Shown: piece after piece, positions 13,255 to 24,751 of the stretch
Layout: the number at the start of each line of letters is the position of its first letter
How positions within the stretch are numbered: position 1 is the first letter of the stretch
NCBI GenBank assembly: GCA_030770425.1
Contig: JASJFT010000188.1
Location: 1-64,000, forward strand
Reading direction: 5' to 3'
DNA: 64,000 nucleotides
DNA from: Darksidea phi
Taxonomy: Eukaryota; Ascomycota; Dothideomycetes; Pleosporales; Lentitheciaceae
Position numbers and translations under genes: made by a program
Notes under the pieces: generated by a model
What the model saw: the letters and a program-made list of their open reading frames with translations, nothing else
Database searches by the model: none
Told to the model about the DNA's origin: nothing

Positions 13255-15300
13255 ATGAGATTCCACCTTCCCATTTCTGGCTTACCCAGATCAAGGTCCA
13301 TGTCGACGCATATTCGAAGGAACGAGCTCTGGCTCACCCAGCAGCGAGGCCGCCACAGGGGCTTGGGCACAATGATACCCGCCTTGCGGAAGCAAAAAGA
13401 TGATGGTTCAGGTACGCTTGGCGATGCACAGTCCGAGGTACAGATGTAGCTTTGCTCACCTTGTAAAATAGAAGACGAAATATCAGAAGAAGAGCTCTAC
13501 AGATATACTCGATATCGCTGGCTGTATGCACCGAAATCCCTGTATGGTGAAAGGAGCTGACGACATCCAGATGCGACGAACCTAGAAACCTTGCAATACG
13601 GTATCGCAAATTTAATATCTCGGCGCTCGTAGATGCCGCCGTCGGCGCTGCTGGCGACGGTGCTACCTCTTGTAAGATTCCATAGTGCGATCGAAGCTTG
13701 ATCCCGAAGCAGCAGCAACAGTGTGTAGTCTCGTCTAATACTCGCATGAGCCTAGGTGTCAAGCTGCTGAAATGCATCGAAGGTCAATACAACAAGGCAT
13801 TCCTCCTGACTATGGACAATGGAGCAGAGGTCCTCGCAAAAATTCCTAATCCCAATGCTGGTCCAACTTTCTATACCTCTGCCTCTGAGGTCGCTACCCG
13901 ACATTTTGTATGTAGACCATCGCTGGTGCTGGCCCCGGACGCTCTAACGGCCCTCCTCTTTTTTCCCTTTAGTTTAGGCGCGTACGCTTCTCAATCTGCC
14001 GATTCCGCGTATATACGCATACTCTCTCAACCCGCTCAATCCCGTCGGTGTCGAATATATCATTGAGGAGAAAGCAAGAGGGAGACCGCTGGGGAGCCTT
14101 TGGCATCAGTGGGGAACGGAGTCACAACTTAGTTTTGTGGCTCAGCTCGTCGACTTCGAGACAAAGATGACGTCAATTTCATTTCGGAGACATGGCTGCA
14201 TCTACTATAAGAAGGATTTGGAGAAGGAGGGTCTTCCTGCTTATGATCTAGAAGCTGAGATTGTATCATCGGCCGGCTCTATGCATTCACTCGATCCCGC
14301 GATAACAGAGGAGTTTGCGCTTGGACCATTGACAGAAGCAAAACTATGGGAAGGCGAAAGGGCGAGTATGGACTTGGATCGAGGTCCATGTAAGGTTTTA
14401 ACACTGTGCGGAGAGGGGTACTCACTGATCTGATTAGGGACCAGCCCTCTATCCTATATGGCCGCGATGGGTATCAACGAAATACAGTGGGCAAAGCAAT
14501 TCGCAAAACCCCGATTGAATCCTTACCGGTCTCTCGAAACGCCTGTCTCTCCGGATGAGTACATTTCGCTGATAGACCGATATCTTCGACTTGTCCCTAA
14601 CCTATCACCCGGTTCGTTCCGAACATCGCTCTCGCATCCGGATCTTCATCTGAATAATATATTCGTTGATCCGGACACGAAGAAGATCGCTTCCATAATC
14701 GATTGGCAGTCGGCCTCGGTGTCAGAGCCTTTCTTTCAGCATCATACCCCACGTATGCTTCTTCCGGTCAACTCTCATTCCGCCGGAAAATGTTCGGATG
14801 CTGCGTCAGAGAAGCAAGAATGTTCAAACTCGACTACCGGCTTACTCAGCAATTACCGAAACCTGACGAGGCTGAAAAATGAGCAACGGTGGGCCGCGAT
14901 GAATATACACAATCGCGCCCTTCTCACGGAACCTGTCCCCTTGCTCTGTGGTTCCTGGAGTCGGGGTGATCTATTTTCTTTCCGCCAAGCACTGATTCAC
15001 ATAGCGGCTCGGTGGACGGAGATTGCGCCAGCGACGGTCCCTTGTCCTATCCATTTTACAGAGACCGAACTGCAGCTTCACAACAGCGAATTGGAACTTG
15101 TAGAAGGTCTTGGGGAAGTTCTACATCAGCTCCAGAACGACAACTTAATCCCGTTAGGTGGTATGGTTCTCCGAGAAAATTACGAGCAGGCTTTGCGTGT
15201 CAGTCGCGCTGTTAAAGAGATATTCGTGGATATGGCTGGATCCGAGTCTCAAAGAGCTTTGCACTCGCGAATATGGCCCTACCAGGACCAAAAATCATGA
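13255..15300 (+). CDS. Aim9-like phosphotransferase (APH/kinase-like fold)
   Basis: Six exons: 13255-13411, 13472-13523, 13571-13671, 13756-13907, 13978-14389, 14438-15300, giving 578 aa. All five introns (47-84 bp) have GT..AG ends, and the phases sum exactly. The joined protein shows ELYRYTRYRWL, KCIEGQYNKAFLLTMDNG, KIPNPNAGP and SEVATRHFARTLLN, continuing LPIPRIYAYS and GVEYIIEE. The catalytic region HPDLHLNNIFVD with IIDWQSAS completes the family pattern. Yeast Aim9 relatives are mitochondrial proteins of unclear substrate. The chosen start gives an Arg-rich leader (MRFHLPISGLPRSRS) that looks like a mitochondrial presequence; starts at 13300 and 13372 are also in frame. Its 3' end converges on the minus-strand gene at 15483. 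Confidence 0.88.
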
Positions 15301-15482
15301 GCTTATCATTCTCCTTTCTCATGATGTTCCACAGTGACCTCATATACTTTTCAAGGCCCCGACCGCAACGTTCCTGGCGATGGAAATATGGCTCCGAAGT
15401 CCTTGACGGCTCCGGCTTGAAAACCACCTCAATCGCTTCATGCGGCTCGAACCCATTCAGCGTGGTAGCGTAGTCTATGTCT

Positions 15483-16097
15483 CTATTGCCATTCGTATGT
15501 TCCATCGGCCTTACGACGGTAGTACCGGTGATGTTCAGGACTCCATGTCCACTCCCCGTCCGTCGTAGACCGTGCACACCATTCGTAAGTTCCATCACTT
15601 CTAACACGGTAATATTGGCCATGTTCCACGCTCCAAGTCCAGTTAGATTGCGAAGATGCATCTCCCGCCGAGACTGCCACTGAGCTCCCCGTCGCCGCGC
15701 TAGTCGATGCCTCAACACTGCCATCACCTCCTCTTTCGATAGCGTTTGCAACCGCCTCAACATCAAAGGAGCTTCCCAAACCAAACCTTATCTTCTCCCC
15801 AATGACCTGGTGAGTTCCTTTCTGGCCGCCAGTGCTCCCTTTGATGGAACTTCTGACAGACTTGTTGTCCGCTTCGCTGTTGGCTGTTTCCATGTGTGGG
15901 TCTTGGGTGTTTTTGTGCACGTCAAGCCGGAGATCCTGGGTCTTCACGGCCGTTACAGAAGTCGTGGAATCGCCAAACGCCAGATTCCTAAGTCTATCTG
16001 GGTTCTCGCGGACTCTTTGGGCCAGGGCGGCAAAGACGGCTCTGTTAACGGCGTCCAGGCCCGATGGGTTGGTGGGCATCGTTGGGGTTTTGATCAC
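15483..16097 (-). CDS. Small protein with two C-terminal aromatic WW-like repeats
   Basis: 204 aa in one exon from ATG 16097. The first 130 residues are low-complexity and polar (Ser, Thr, Asp, Lys). The C-terminus carries two copies of a motif of about 21 residues of form WTWSxEHxxYYRxxxDGTYEW, about 30 residues apart. The Trp/Tyr-Tyr/Trp spacing recalls a WW domain, but the motif is too short to call one. The protein is not recognised by name; similar Trp-Tyr repeat motifs occur in uncharacterised fungal proteins. No signal peptide or membrane span. Confidence 0.65.
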   Translation of the reverse strand: MIKTPTMPTNPSGLDAVNRAVFAALAQRVRENPDRLRNLAFGDSTTSVTAVKTQDLRLDVHKNTQDPHMETANSEADNKSVRSSIKGSTGGQKGTHQVIGEKIRFGLGSSFDVEAVANAIERGGDGSVEASTSAATGSSVAVSAGDASSQSNWTWSVEHGQYYRVRSDGTYEWCARSTTDGEWTWSPEHHRYYRRKADGTYEWQ

Positions 16098-17595
16098 TGA
16101 GGGAGGAGCGGCTGAGAATGGAGCGGGTTGGGTAATAGTTCAATTGCTAGAGAGACAGGTGCCAAGTATCAAAGGAGAATTGACTATGAAGAAAAGAAGA
16201 CTATCTGGGAGATTCGTGATCATTATATATCAATTTGTATCCATTGGATCTGCTGGCGCTGTGGATCTGTCATTCACGGATCCACAGATCCACAGATCCA
16301 TCACGTGACACTCATTCACGTACCCAGGTTGTGGTCAGCCTCATATCCCAAGTCTCCAATCATCAGGTCCGCGTCGTATTCTTCATCCGAGTTGGTGATT
16401 GGTTCGACGTCGTCGAATTCCAGTTGCCACCGTGTCATGGCATCCATGCCGTTTGTAACAGGCTCTAGGATTTTGAAAGACATGATTCGAGAAGTTATTT
16501 ACCACGCTCTATCTCTAGCACTTTATAGAGGGTCGTTGTTAGAAGATAGATATTGGTTATTATAGACTAGCCTCGAAGTAGAACTATAACGAGTATTAAC
16601 AATAATATTAATATCAATAGGGGAGGGATCTTAAAATAAGCGTTAAAGGCCACGAGCTCTCCTTTGGCGTAGTTATTGCGCAGAAACGGCGCGGTAATCG
16701 TTTATAGTCGCTCTCCAAGTAGGAATGAATCGTCCGGCCTTTACTATAAATGTTTATCAGGGATGTAACGACTTTAGCGCACCCTTAAATAGACATTTTT
16801 ATACGGAAAGGAGATAGAGGCGAAGTTATGGCCGTAGCTAGGTAGCTTGACTACCGGTTGACTTAAAATTCGAGAGGGACGTTAAAAAGTAGGTAGGGTA
16901 TGCCTACTCGACATTGACCGGGTGACCAGGCGACCTGAGTGCACATGGTAAAACAAGAGCGCTAATAAAACCCCTTAACAAGCGGGAAGCTCTACTAGGC
17001 ACACTCTGGGTGACATTTCAACTGACGGTCCATTTTCAGGGTTATGCCATGCTGCTCGCCTGGTGAAATTACGCCAACCACCAACCTGCGTCACGCAATA
17101 TTCGCTGTTGAGATAAGATAGGTCAGTGTGCGCAGCGTGTCGACACATTCAGATCGTAGCGATGTATCAGGCAGTCGCGGCAGATATATAAGATACTATC
17201 AATAATTGTGATCCATCGTAATAAATAGCTACAGTATGACTCGTCGTTTGAAGCTCGTAAGCGGAGCGCGTACCGATTCTTAAGATCCCTTGGGCGCTTA
17301 TCAAAACGCCAAGTCGCGCATGTGCCTCGTTGGACATTTAGCTGAAATGATTGCTCTATTAGGTCCCGTGCCGCCGAAACTTGTGAACGAGAAAGGAACA
17401 TGCGGCACTGGCAACGGGCTCCGGACGCCGTAAATGGCCAAAGGCAAGCTTTACAATAGTATAGCTGATTTCTATAGCGGCTCTATTTTTTGATAATAAT
17501 AGTAAGCTATGGTGGTTACCTCCAATCAACTTAAATTAGAACTAATCTGTATATATAGGCTAATTCGTCGGCATTAACTTGATTCCTTCAAATAG
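16098..17595. other. Intergenic, AT-rich eroded repeat DNA
   Basis: At 16260-16305 there is a short run of 'ggatccacagatccacagatcc'-like repeats. From about 16490 to 17100 the sequence is TA-rich with scattered CG islands, like degraded transposon DNA. No coding frame is convincing, including the 92-codon minus frame at 17123-17401. Confidence 0.45.
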
Positions 17596-17749
17596 ACATC
17601 TAAAGGATATCGTTCTAGAATACATCATTGACAAAGAGGTTAAGGTTTTCCTAACTTTCATCCGGAGGATGCTATGCTGGCTCCCGGAGGAGCGGGCGAC
17701 GGCTGAGGAGTTACAGAATCATCCGTGGCTTGACCTTACCAGAGAATGA
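17596..17749 (+). pseudogene. C-terminal fragment of an SRPK-like protein kinase
   Basis: A short plus-strand frame reads VKVFLTFIRRMLCWLPEE then RATAEELQNHPWLDLTRE and a stop. This is the end of a kinase C-lobe, resembling the last helices of SRPK-type or CMGC kinases (MLxWxPExRxTAxELxxHPWL). No other kinase motif is found upstream, so only the tail remains. It lies between eroded repeat DNA and the DUF7924-like gene. Confidence 0.6.
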
Positions 17750-18145
17750 ATGAGCTCCAGGGTATCATTGTGCCCAAACCCTGTGGCGGCTTTGCTGCTG
17801 ATTGGGCCAGAGCTCGTTTCGAATATGTCTGGACGTGGAGCTCGATCTAAGTGAGCCGGAAATGCGAAGGCGGAATTTCATTGTCACGGGGTAAACACTC
17901 ATTGAACAGCCCAATCTTCTGACGCCGGCGGTCAGCCAACGGAAGATGTTGATATCATCCAGTATATGTTCATCTCAGGCTCAACGGTAATCCGCGGCCC
18001 CATTCGATTTCCAGAGGCACCACAGGTTTTCTCCGCCGTTGGGGCAGCCCTTCTTATTATGCACCCAAACATCGCGGGGTCGATCGCCCTGCGAGCGAAC
18101 CTTCTTGCGGCTTTGGAAGCAGTGGAATTCGCCATCTGCAAATTT

Positions 18146-19706
18146 TTAGGACTCCGTGGTAGCGTTTCGCGAGGCGCTTGAACTAGTGCTGGCACGCTTT
18201 CGAGAGCGAGACTGACGCGGCTTGGGACGCTTGCGTGATTGATTATAGTCGAAAGCGAGCTCGTCGAGCGAGGTATCGGTGTCATCCTGCACCATCTCGT
18301 TGGTGTCGTCCTGCGAGGTAATGGTCTCCTGGGTTTGAGACTCGTAGGCTGCTCCCGCCGAAGTTTCGGACGCCTCTCCGGATTCCGCATTTGCCGTCAC
18401 ACTAGCTTGTGCAGCTGCCGTCGCATTTGCTTGCGCAATTGCTGAGTCCCTCCACTCCTCCGCCAGATCTCTTGAGTTCCTGTACCACGTCGCCCCTTGG
18501 CGGAAGGTTTCAGCGTTGCCAGTCATGTCGAATCCATTGATCTGAGTCGTGTGGTACTGGGGTTGCCCGCCCGGATCCGCTGGTTGCGTGGGGTGCATCG
18601 CGTACACTTTCAGCGTGCCGGTGCCGCTGTGGTACGTTGACCCGAGCGTGTACGCGTTGCCGTCGTACGTGTAGCCGTCCTGCCCGTACGACTGGATTGC
18701 GAGCATGCCGCGCGCGCCGATTCCGAGATCCTGCGTGATCTGCCGCTTCATCTCGGAAGCTTTCCCGTCTGGCCCTTTCAGTTCCGTAAAGTGATTCGCG
18801 AGCAGCGGCCTTGACGTATCAGTGCACGGGATAATGTACGGCGCGAGGTCCTTCCGCACACGCGGGTCAAGTTCTGTCGGGCGAGAGCCGTAGTAGTAGT
18901 CCGGCTTTGCGTTCGAAATACCACTAGCCAGCGGCTGGGCGTGGTTGAACACTTCGTCCTGGCCCGATGGTATAGAGGTGTTGCCTTCGATAATCGGGAA
19001 GACCTTGCTTCTCACGACTGCTTCAGTCTTGGCCTCATCATTCTTTAACTGAAAGGCCTCAAAGGCTCCATCAGAGAATTTCGACGGCGATAGAGAAGAC
19101 CTCGCCTGGGCTAGCCGTTCTTTCGTTTCTTCCCACTTGTTTGGTTTTGCACCTCGATTGTAAGAGTATACACCCATGTCAACGAGCGCCTGCTCAAAGG
19201 CAGGATCTCTTGATGATAAAGTCGTCTTTCGTGTACTCTGGCTCCGCGCACTGGAACGGTCGGTTCCGGTTCCAATTCGGGAACGGCTCGAACGGGATTG
19301 GCTTGAACTCATCGTGCGGACGGCTTCTGTTTGCAGTGCTGGGTACTGAGACGAATTAGCGTGATCCTCCATAGCATAGGCATAAACCCACTCCTCTGAT
19401 ATCGCGAAGGTTTGGACCACCGTGGCGAGCAAAGCGCTTGAGCTGTTTGACCAGATCTTCCTTCAGGACGGACCGCGCTGGCGGCTCTAGTGCAACAGGC
19501 CGAATTGTCCTCCTGTTGAACTCTCGAAGTGCGCGACGACAGAGCGGTACTCGAGAGAGATTGTCCCAGAACTCGGGAGGTGTCCTGCTGCGTTGCGAAC
19601 GTTTTTGGCGTTTGACTGGCGGTTGAAGAGTATCAGTCGACCGCGCGATCTCAAGTGTCCGCTTTCGTTTTCGACGTTGAGGTTCCGATTCCTCTCCAGG
19701 AGGCAT
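18146..19706 (-). CDS. DUF7924-like nuclear protein, copy A
   Basis: Exons 19706-19392 and 19345-18146, 504 aa. The 46-bp intron (19346-19391) restores GGPNLRDIRGYP, matching the family motif GGPDLSDLRGYP. The N-terminus has two basic clusters (RRKRKR, PVKRQKR) that look like a bipartite nuclear signal, then PEFWDNLSRVPLCRRALREF. The C-terminal domain has SLSPSKFSDGAFEAF, FPIIEGN, KPDYYYGSRP, HFTELKGPDGKASEMKRQ and GARGMLAIQSYG. This is a large fungal family without known function, probably the one catalogued as DUF7924. The PD...ExK...Q arrangement resembles the core of PD-(D/E)xK nucleases; that is inference. The C-terminus is Ser/Arg/Lys-rich. Divergent from the CK1-like gene at 20124, 417 bp away. 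Confidence 0.85.
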
Positions 19707-20123
19707 AACTGTTCATCGACGAACTCGAGGTAGAAGGCGCATATATGGCGCTTCGTGAGTGGTAAGCGCCCGCTCGGGGGTTGGAGGGCGGGGAACAGAA
19801 AAAGCGGGTCTAGGGGCGCTTGGCAGCTCTGCGTCATTAATCCCTGCACAACCACACGATGCGGTGCCGCCCGCATCCTGCAACGTCCGTAGAGCCTATC
19901 GACCTCCGAAGCTCCAACAGACGGTCAGATCTCGGTGCTTGGCAGCAAGAAGTCATCGCTGAACGGTTCGCTACCGTCGCTCGCTTGCAGCGACAACTTT
20001 TCCTAGCCTCAAGAGTCGCACACCCGATATGTTAATTGCACCAACGTGCTTCTGATCTCCTTCCCGCATGCTTTTTTCGCCTTTTGTGGAAGCTCCGGTA
20101 GAAATCTGGCAGAAAGCGATGCA
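19707..20123. promoter_or_regulatory. Divergent intergenic region between DUF7924-like A and CK1-like A
   Basis: 417 bp shared upstream region of two divergent genes, presumed to hold both promoters. No TATA box or operator-like repeat is clear. Confidence 0.4.
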
Positions 20124-21226
20124 ATGGGCAACTTGGTATTCATCCCGTGCTCGCTGTAACCCTCTTCTCCATCGCGCTACATCTAACGACAATATAGACT
20201 CTTCGCATCGAGGACAAGTATCAGTTAGACCGCCGGCTGGGCGGCGGATCATTCGGTGAGGTATATCAAGGTGGGCAAAGTTCGAAACGTCTTGACGAGA
20301 GACTAACCCGTTCTAAGGACGCGATCTCAAGACTGGACAAGAAGTCGCCCTGAAACTTGAGTATGTACAGATCGATCCTTCCCTCCTCGAGAATGAAATC
20401 GAAATCTACGAAAAACTTTCCGGAGGGCCCGGCATCCCTCGAGTGTACTGGCATGGAGAGGAATGCGAATTCAGGGTGATGGCGTTCGAGCTTCTCGGCC
20501 CAAATCTGGAGAACCTGTTTAACTACTGCGGCCGGAAATTTTCGCTCAAGACGGTGCTGTTACTCGCAGATCAGATCATCCCCCGCCTTCAGTACATTCA
20601 TTCTGAAGGGTACATTCACAGAGACGTCAAGCCGGACAACTTACTAATGGGCGACGGAAAACAAGGAAACAAGGTGTATATCACCGACATTGGGCTGGCT
20701 AAGGAAATTGAGGAACGGGACTGGCACAGCTATCCTGTAGTCGGCACAGTACGTTACGCCAGTATCAACGCACACTTAGGGAAAGGTGAGTGTAGAACAT
20801 CGGCAGCGGAAAACGTCTCGCTGACACTGCGACTCAGAGCAGTCTCCTCGTGATGACATGGAGTCGCTTGGATATGTCCTTTTATACTTTCTTCGAGGTT
20901 CCCTACCTTGGCAAAGTCTGAAGGCTGAATCTCGGGCACAGAAGGAGAAACTTATTTTAGAGAGGAAGGAGTCGGCAGAAGCCCAAGGGCTCTTCAGCGA
21001 CCTTCCAGAGGAGTTCAACAAGTATTTTGAGCACCTCCGCTCCCTTCGCTCCGACGAGAAACCGAACTACGTGTACCTACGTCGCTTGTTCCGCAACCTG
21101 TTCCGCCGCAAAGGTTACGAGTACGATTACGTCTTCGACTGGACAGAGCTAAAATTCTTAGAATACTTAGAGAGAAGTAGAAAACGATCCGAGGACGGCG
21201 AATGCACGCCTTACATAAACGCCTGA
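20124..21226 (+). CDS. Casein-kinase-1-like protein kinase, copy A
   Basis: Exons 20124-20135, 20198-20270, 20318-20785, 20838-21226, giving 313 aa; introns of 62, 47 and 52 bp with matching phases. Kinase landmarks: glycine loop LGGGSFGEVYQG, VALKLE, CK1-type LLGPNLENLFNYCGRKFSLK, catalytic [10 protein letters not shown], and [17 protein letters not shown]. The activation-segment DFG is DIG (ITDIGLAKE), an uncommon but tolerated change. The protein stops soon after the kinase domain, so it lacks the long tail of Hrr25-type CK1. Expected to be a Ser/Thr kinase; substrate unknown. Divergent from DUF7924-like A and paralogous to the minus-strand kinase at 24752-25804, with which it shares intron positions. 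Confidence 0.88.
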
Positions 21227-22389
21227 CAATCCTCAGCGACGCCTTTTGCAATTCAAACGTCGTCCCGACACATGGATATCTGTTTCAACGGTTCCTCTCT
21301 ATCCAACAAACACCGTGGCGGCACAACACAAGCAGCTTCGCCAACTCGAGCGGGCATGGAGGGGTTTCAGGTAGGGGACCAGAAGCAAAGGTTGGATACT
21401 GGGGTGGCTTCTTGGGACCGGTGCTCGAGAGGTTGGGTAGTGGAGAAAGAAAAGCAAGGGTGAATGCAAGTGCTGCGACCCTAGGAGACGAGGCGAGGCC
21501 ATATAGATGGGAAGTGCCGCGTTGCATGTAACTATGTGATGGGAAAAGTCACGGAGCGGCTAAAGACGGGCTGCATAGAGACGGGGCTTTTTGAATATGG
21601 AGTGTCTTATTCGACCTTTTTGACCTTCCCACAGCAGCTTGCCTTCTAACCCTAAACCCTGTTTCCACTGCTGCATCACTACGCTGCTCGCCACAGTTTT
21701 GGGATCGAAACCTTCGAAACTCATGCTGGCACCTTCCTTTTTTCCCGGTACACATCTAGAATGTTAATATCTACGAATCATTTACGTTTTGTCTGTCTAT
21801 CGACGAACGGTACTTACGACTGTAGCGGACTAGACTTCCTGTTCTGCAATGAGTGCAATGAAGCGAAGCAGACGGTTTAGGCGTTTAAGTTGAGGTTGAG
21901 GTTTTGTTGTGTCAAGGAAAAATTGATAGAGGTTGGCGAATCGAGGAATTTTTCTCAAATGCTTGTGATTCGAGCAGCAGAGAGTGAAGCCTTTGTACCT
22001 ATCCCCTTGCGCCTTTGCCCGCGCTCCACATATATGATCCTCCCCGCAAATAGTCGAGCACGCAAAACAATATCGAACTTCCCGAGATGCCTGGACCGAA
22101 TGCGCTCTCGTTCGACATCGACACTGTGCGGGGTGAGCAGCGATGCGCCTGCAGTTGAGTATGTCGTGCCTGAATGGAGATGACCTGCATGCGACTGAAA
22201 GTGCGGTGCATCGCAGAGATAAGTGCAACAACATCCGGTGCAGGGGGTGATGAAAGCGAGGGGGTGTCTAGGCGTATGTTTACCATACGATTCGTCGCTA
22301 GCGTCACGAGGAGGACCCCTGTCCAGAATCTTTCGGATGAAGGCGAAGCAGGTGTGCGGACATCATTTCATTTGACTTTATTCATTCCG
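21227..22389. other. Intergenic, no gene seen
   Basis: No supported gene. It contains a short telomere-like 'taaccctaaaccct' near 21648, too short to be meaningful. Confidence 0.45.
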
Positions 22390-22597
22390 TTTCACTCATT
22401 CTATTTCTCTCATTCTATTTCTCTCATTCTATTTCTCTCATTCTATTTCTCTCANNNNNNNNNNNNNNNNNNNNNNNNNNNNNNNNNNNNNNNNNNNNNN
22501 NNNTTTCTCTCATTCTATTTCTCTCATTCTATTTCTCTCATTCTATTTCTCTCATTCTATTTCTCTCATTCTATTTCTCTCATTCTATTTCTCTCAG
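22390..22597. repeat. 14-bp minisatellite interrupted by an assembly gap
   Basis: Tandem copies of 'ctcattctatttct' on both sides of 49 N at 22455-22503. The true copy number is unknown. It lies almost at the centre of the mirrored DUF7924/CK1 region. Confidence 0.95.
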
Positions 22598-23336
22598 TTC
22601 GTTGTATCGGACAAATGCAGCCCTCATCTGATGCGCGAGCCTACGAGCAGGTCCTTGCTAAGATCGACGAGAAAACAAGGCAATTGAACAAGGGGTGGAT
22701 AACCGTTCCAAACGAAGCTTTACTAAAACCGTATCCGTATCGAATCCCTATAGCTTTCCCGTCCTTAGTCGATTAGGCAAGCAGATATCGTTAGTTTGGC
22801 TACACGATCACTCGCCGTTACCGGACAGTCACCACCCAAGCGAACACGACCAGCCACACCACCACCCGACTCGATGCTCCTCATCCCTGGTAATTTTGTC
22901 GATTGAACCCCATGCATGGGTGAGAGAAGGGCTTTTAGGAGGATTTTCAGGGCTTGGTGCTCTTTTATTCGCCCATCTAGTCTCTACTGGTCATGACACC
23001 ACTAGTGAGTGCCATCGGATAAGGGTCCGCGATATCACTGGAGGTGAGAACGAGTGGTCTAGGCGCTTGCACCTGATGGATCTCAACCGCTTATACCCCT
23101 TGTGTCGATTTCTCATTTCCCGCATTTGCTGAAATTGTTTCGGGGTGACAAACTACAGTGGCTATTATAGTATAATAGTAACGTCTACCGAAACGTCGTA
23201 ATATGCGTGGCGCCAACGCTTCACAGTATCCACGTTCTTCGTGTCCGCCTTAGATCATGCCGTAGTTACGTCTTCCTAGTGCCACTTGTAGTAGATATGT
23301 TTCGATCGGCGCCATTTAGGCGAAGCTAAGTGATTG
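22598..23336. other. Intergenic, no gene supported
   Basis: Open frames at 22616-23132 lack any recognisable motif and are continuations of minisatellite-derived frames. Confidence 0.4.
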
Positions 23337-23876
23337 TTAGTATTTCTCTAGGACAGAAGGAAGACAACTACTAACAATATCTTTGAAGTTTTGCCACGCA
23401 TCGAGAGAAGTACTGGCTTTTGCCATTCGTTTATAGATCTCGTGATCTTTTGGTCCGATCCCTCTCCGGTCCTCCACGCACGTAAAAGTGGTTTGGCTAT
23501 TAGGCTGATATTTTTGCATATCGTGAAATTGATCTGCGATGCGGCTTGAGAGTCACTGGTCCGGGTATCCTAGTAGTCTGTTTCTGTTTCGTTCATGGAG
23601 TAACCGGAACACCTGGAGCTGGATGTCTTCGCCAGATTTGTAGCAGTCTAGTACTATGGTGATGTTCGCACGGCTGTATGTTGTGGCGAAATGACTGGGT
23701 TTCTTTGAACCAGCGATGGCGGCCTGTAGGCTTGCTATTACTGAGGCAAGAGCTCCGTCCAGATTAGGGCCGAGGCGCACCAGCGTTCCTGGCGCAATAA
23801 TGTAGACAAGACGTGAAGGTCGTGCTGGGATGCATGAACTGTCTATCATTCCAGGTCCCCAAGACTTCGGGTACAA
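23337..23876 (-). pseudogene. Unrecognised gene with one internal stop
   Basis: From 23876 the minus frame runs 107 codons (including LVYIIAPGTLVRLGPNLDGA and ITIVLDCYKSGEDIQLQVF) to a TGA at 23553. It then continues in the same frame through LSSRIADQFHDMQKY and FTCVEDRRG to a TAA at 23337. The even composition across both parts suggests one coding unit of about 180 codons with a nonsense codon, or an undetected small intron. I do not recognise the family. No membrane segment. Confidence 0.4.
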
Positions 23877-24751
23877 TTGCCCCTAGATTTGTCTCATAAG
23901 TAGAGTATTAGAGCATGTGGGGTGGAGTAACTAGCTCCCTCACCCCGTCAGTATAAATTCAATGCCGCCGTTGATTTAAATTGCATCTGCCACCTTTATA
24001 GAAACCAAATTCGCTTCCGTTCTGATTATCTATTTCTATAGAGTTGTCTGTATACTTCTATACCACATGTCTTACTAAAAACACTAACAGGCGAAAGGCT
24101 TCTCGACTATCTTCGTCTTCAAGGCTTGCTAGTCAGTCTCTGCTATGGCATCCACCTTACGTTCCGACAGGTTGAAGTGTAACATCAAGCTATAATGTGT
24201 TACCAAGACGTTAGACGGTGGTCAAACTGTGGATATACTATCAAGGTGGGAAACGTTTGGAGTCGTAACGAAGATTCCGGAGCAGTTGGCGGTGTTAGAA
24301 AAAGGGTATGCTGCGAGGTGAAGACTACCGGTTGCGATGGTGCCGTGGATTTGGTTTGGTTGGGTCGAGCCTCAAATGACTCTGCTGCTACTCTTGCTTG
24401 CCAACGAGTAATAAGCATTAAATTCGGATCGACAAAATAGTTCACCTGTCGAGGGACGGAGGGCCACTTGTCGTGTTGGACGACGGGGTAAAGCTTCCGC
24501 ATTAAAATTTGCTGGATGCCTGCGCTAAACCTGGACTGAACATTGAAGGGAGGGGGTCAGCAGAGAAGATGCGTCTGAGCCAACCAATGCAAGCATTAGC
24601 GAGCTCATTATGCTCGCGAAAGTGGAATAGCGCCAACACGTACACATCTGGCTTGAGATGGCGTTTCCAAGCGACAACCACCGATAAGCTAATTGGTGAA
24701 GAAGTTGATAATTTATGGACCAAGGTTAAGCCAAGGACTTGCAAAGGCAGT
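23877..24751. other. Intergenic, no gene supported
   Basis: A 100-codon minus frame at 24200-24502 has no family features. Nothing else is seen before the 3' end of CK1-like B. Confidence 0.4.

Noticed and set aside
21645..21662. Telomere-like 'taaccctaaaccct'
   Set aside because: Only two imperfect units; chance occurrence is likely and the window has genes on both sides.
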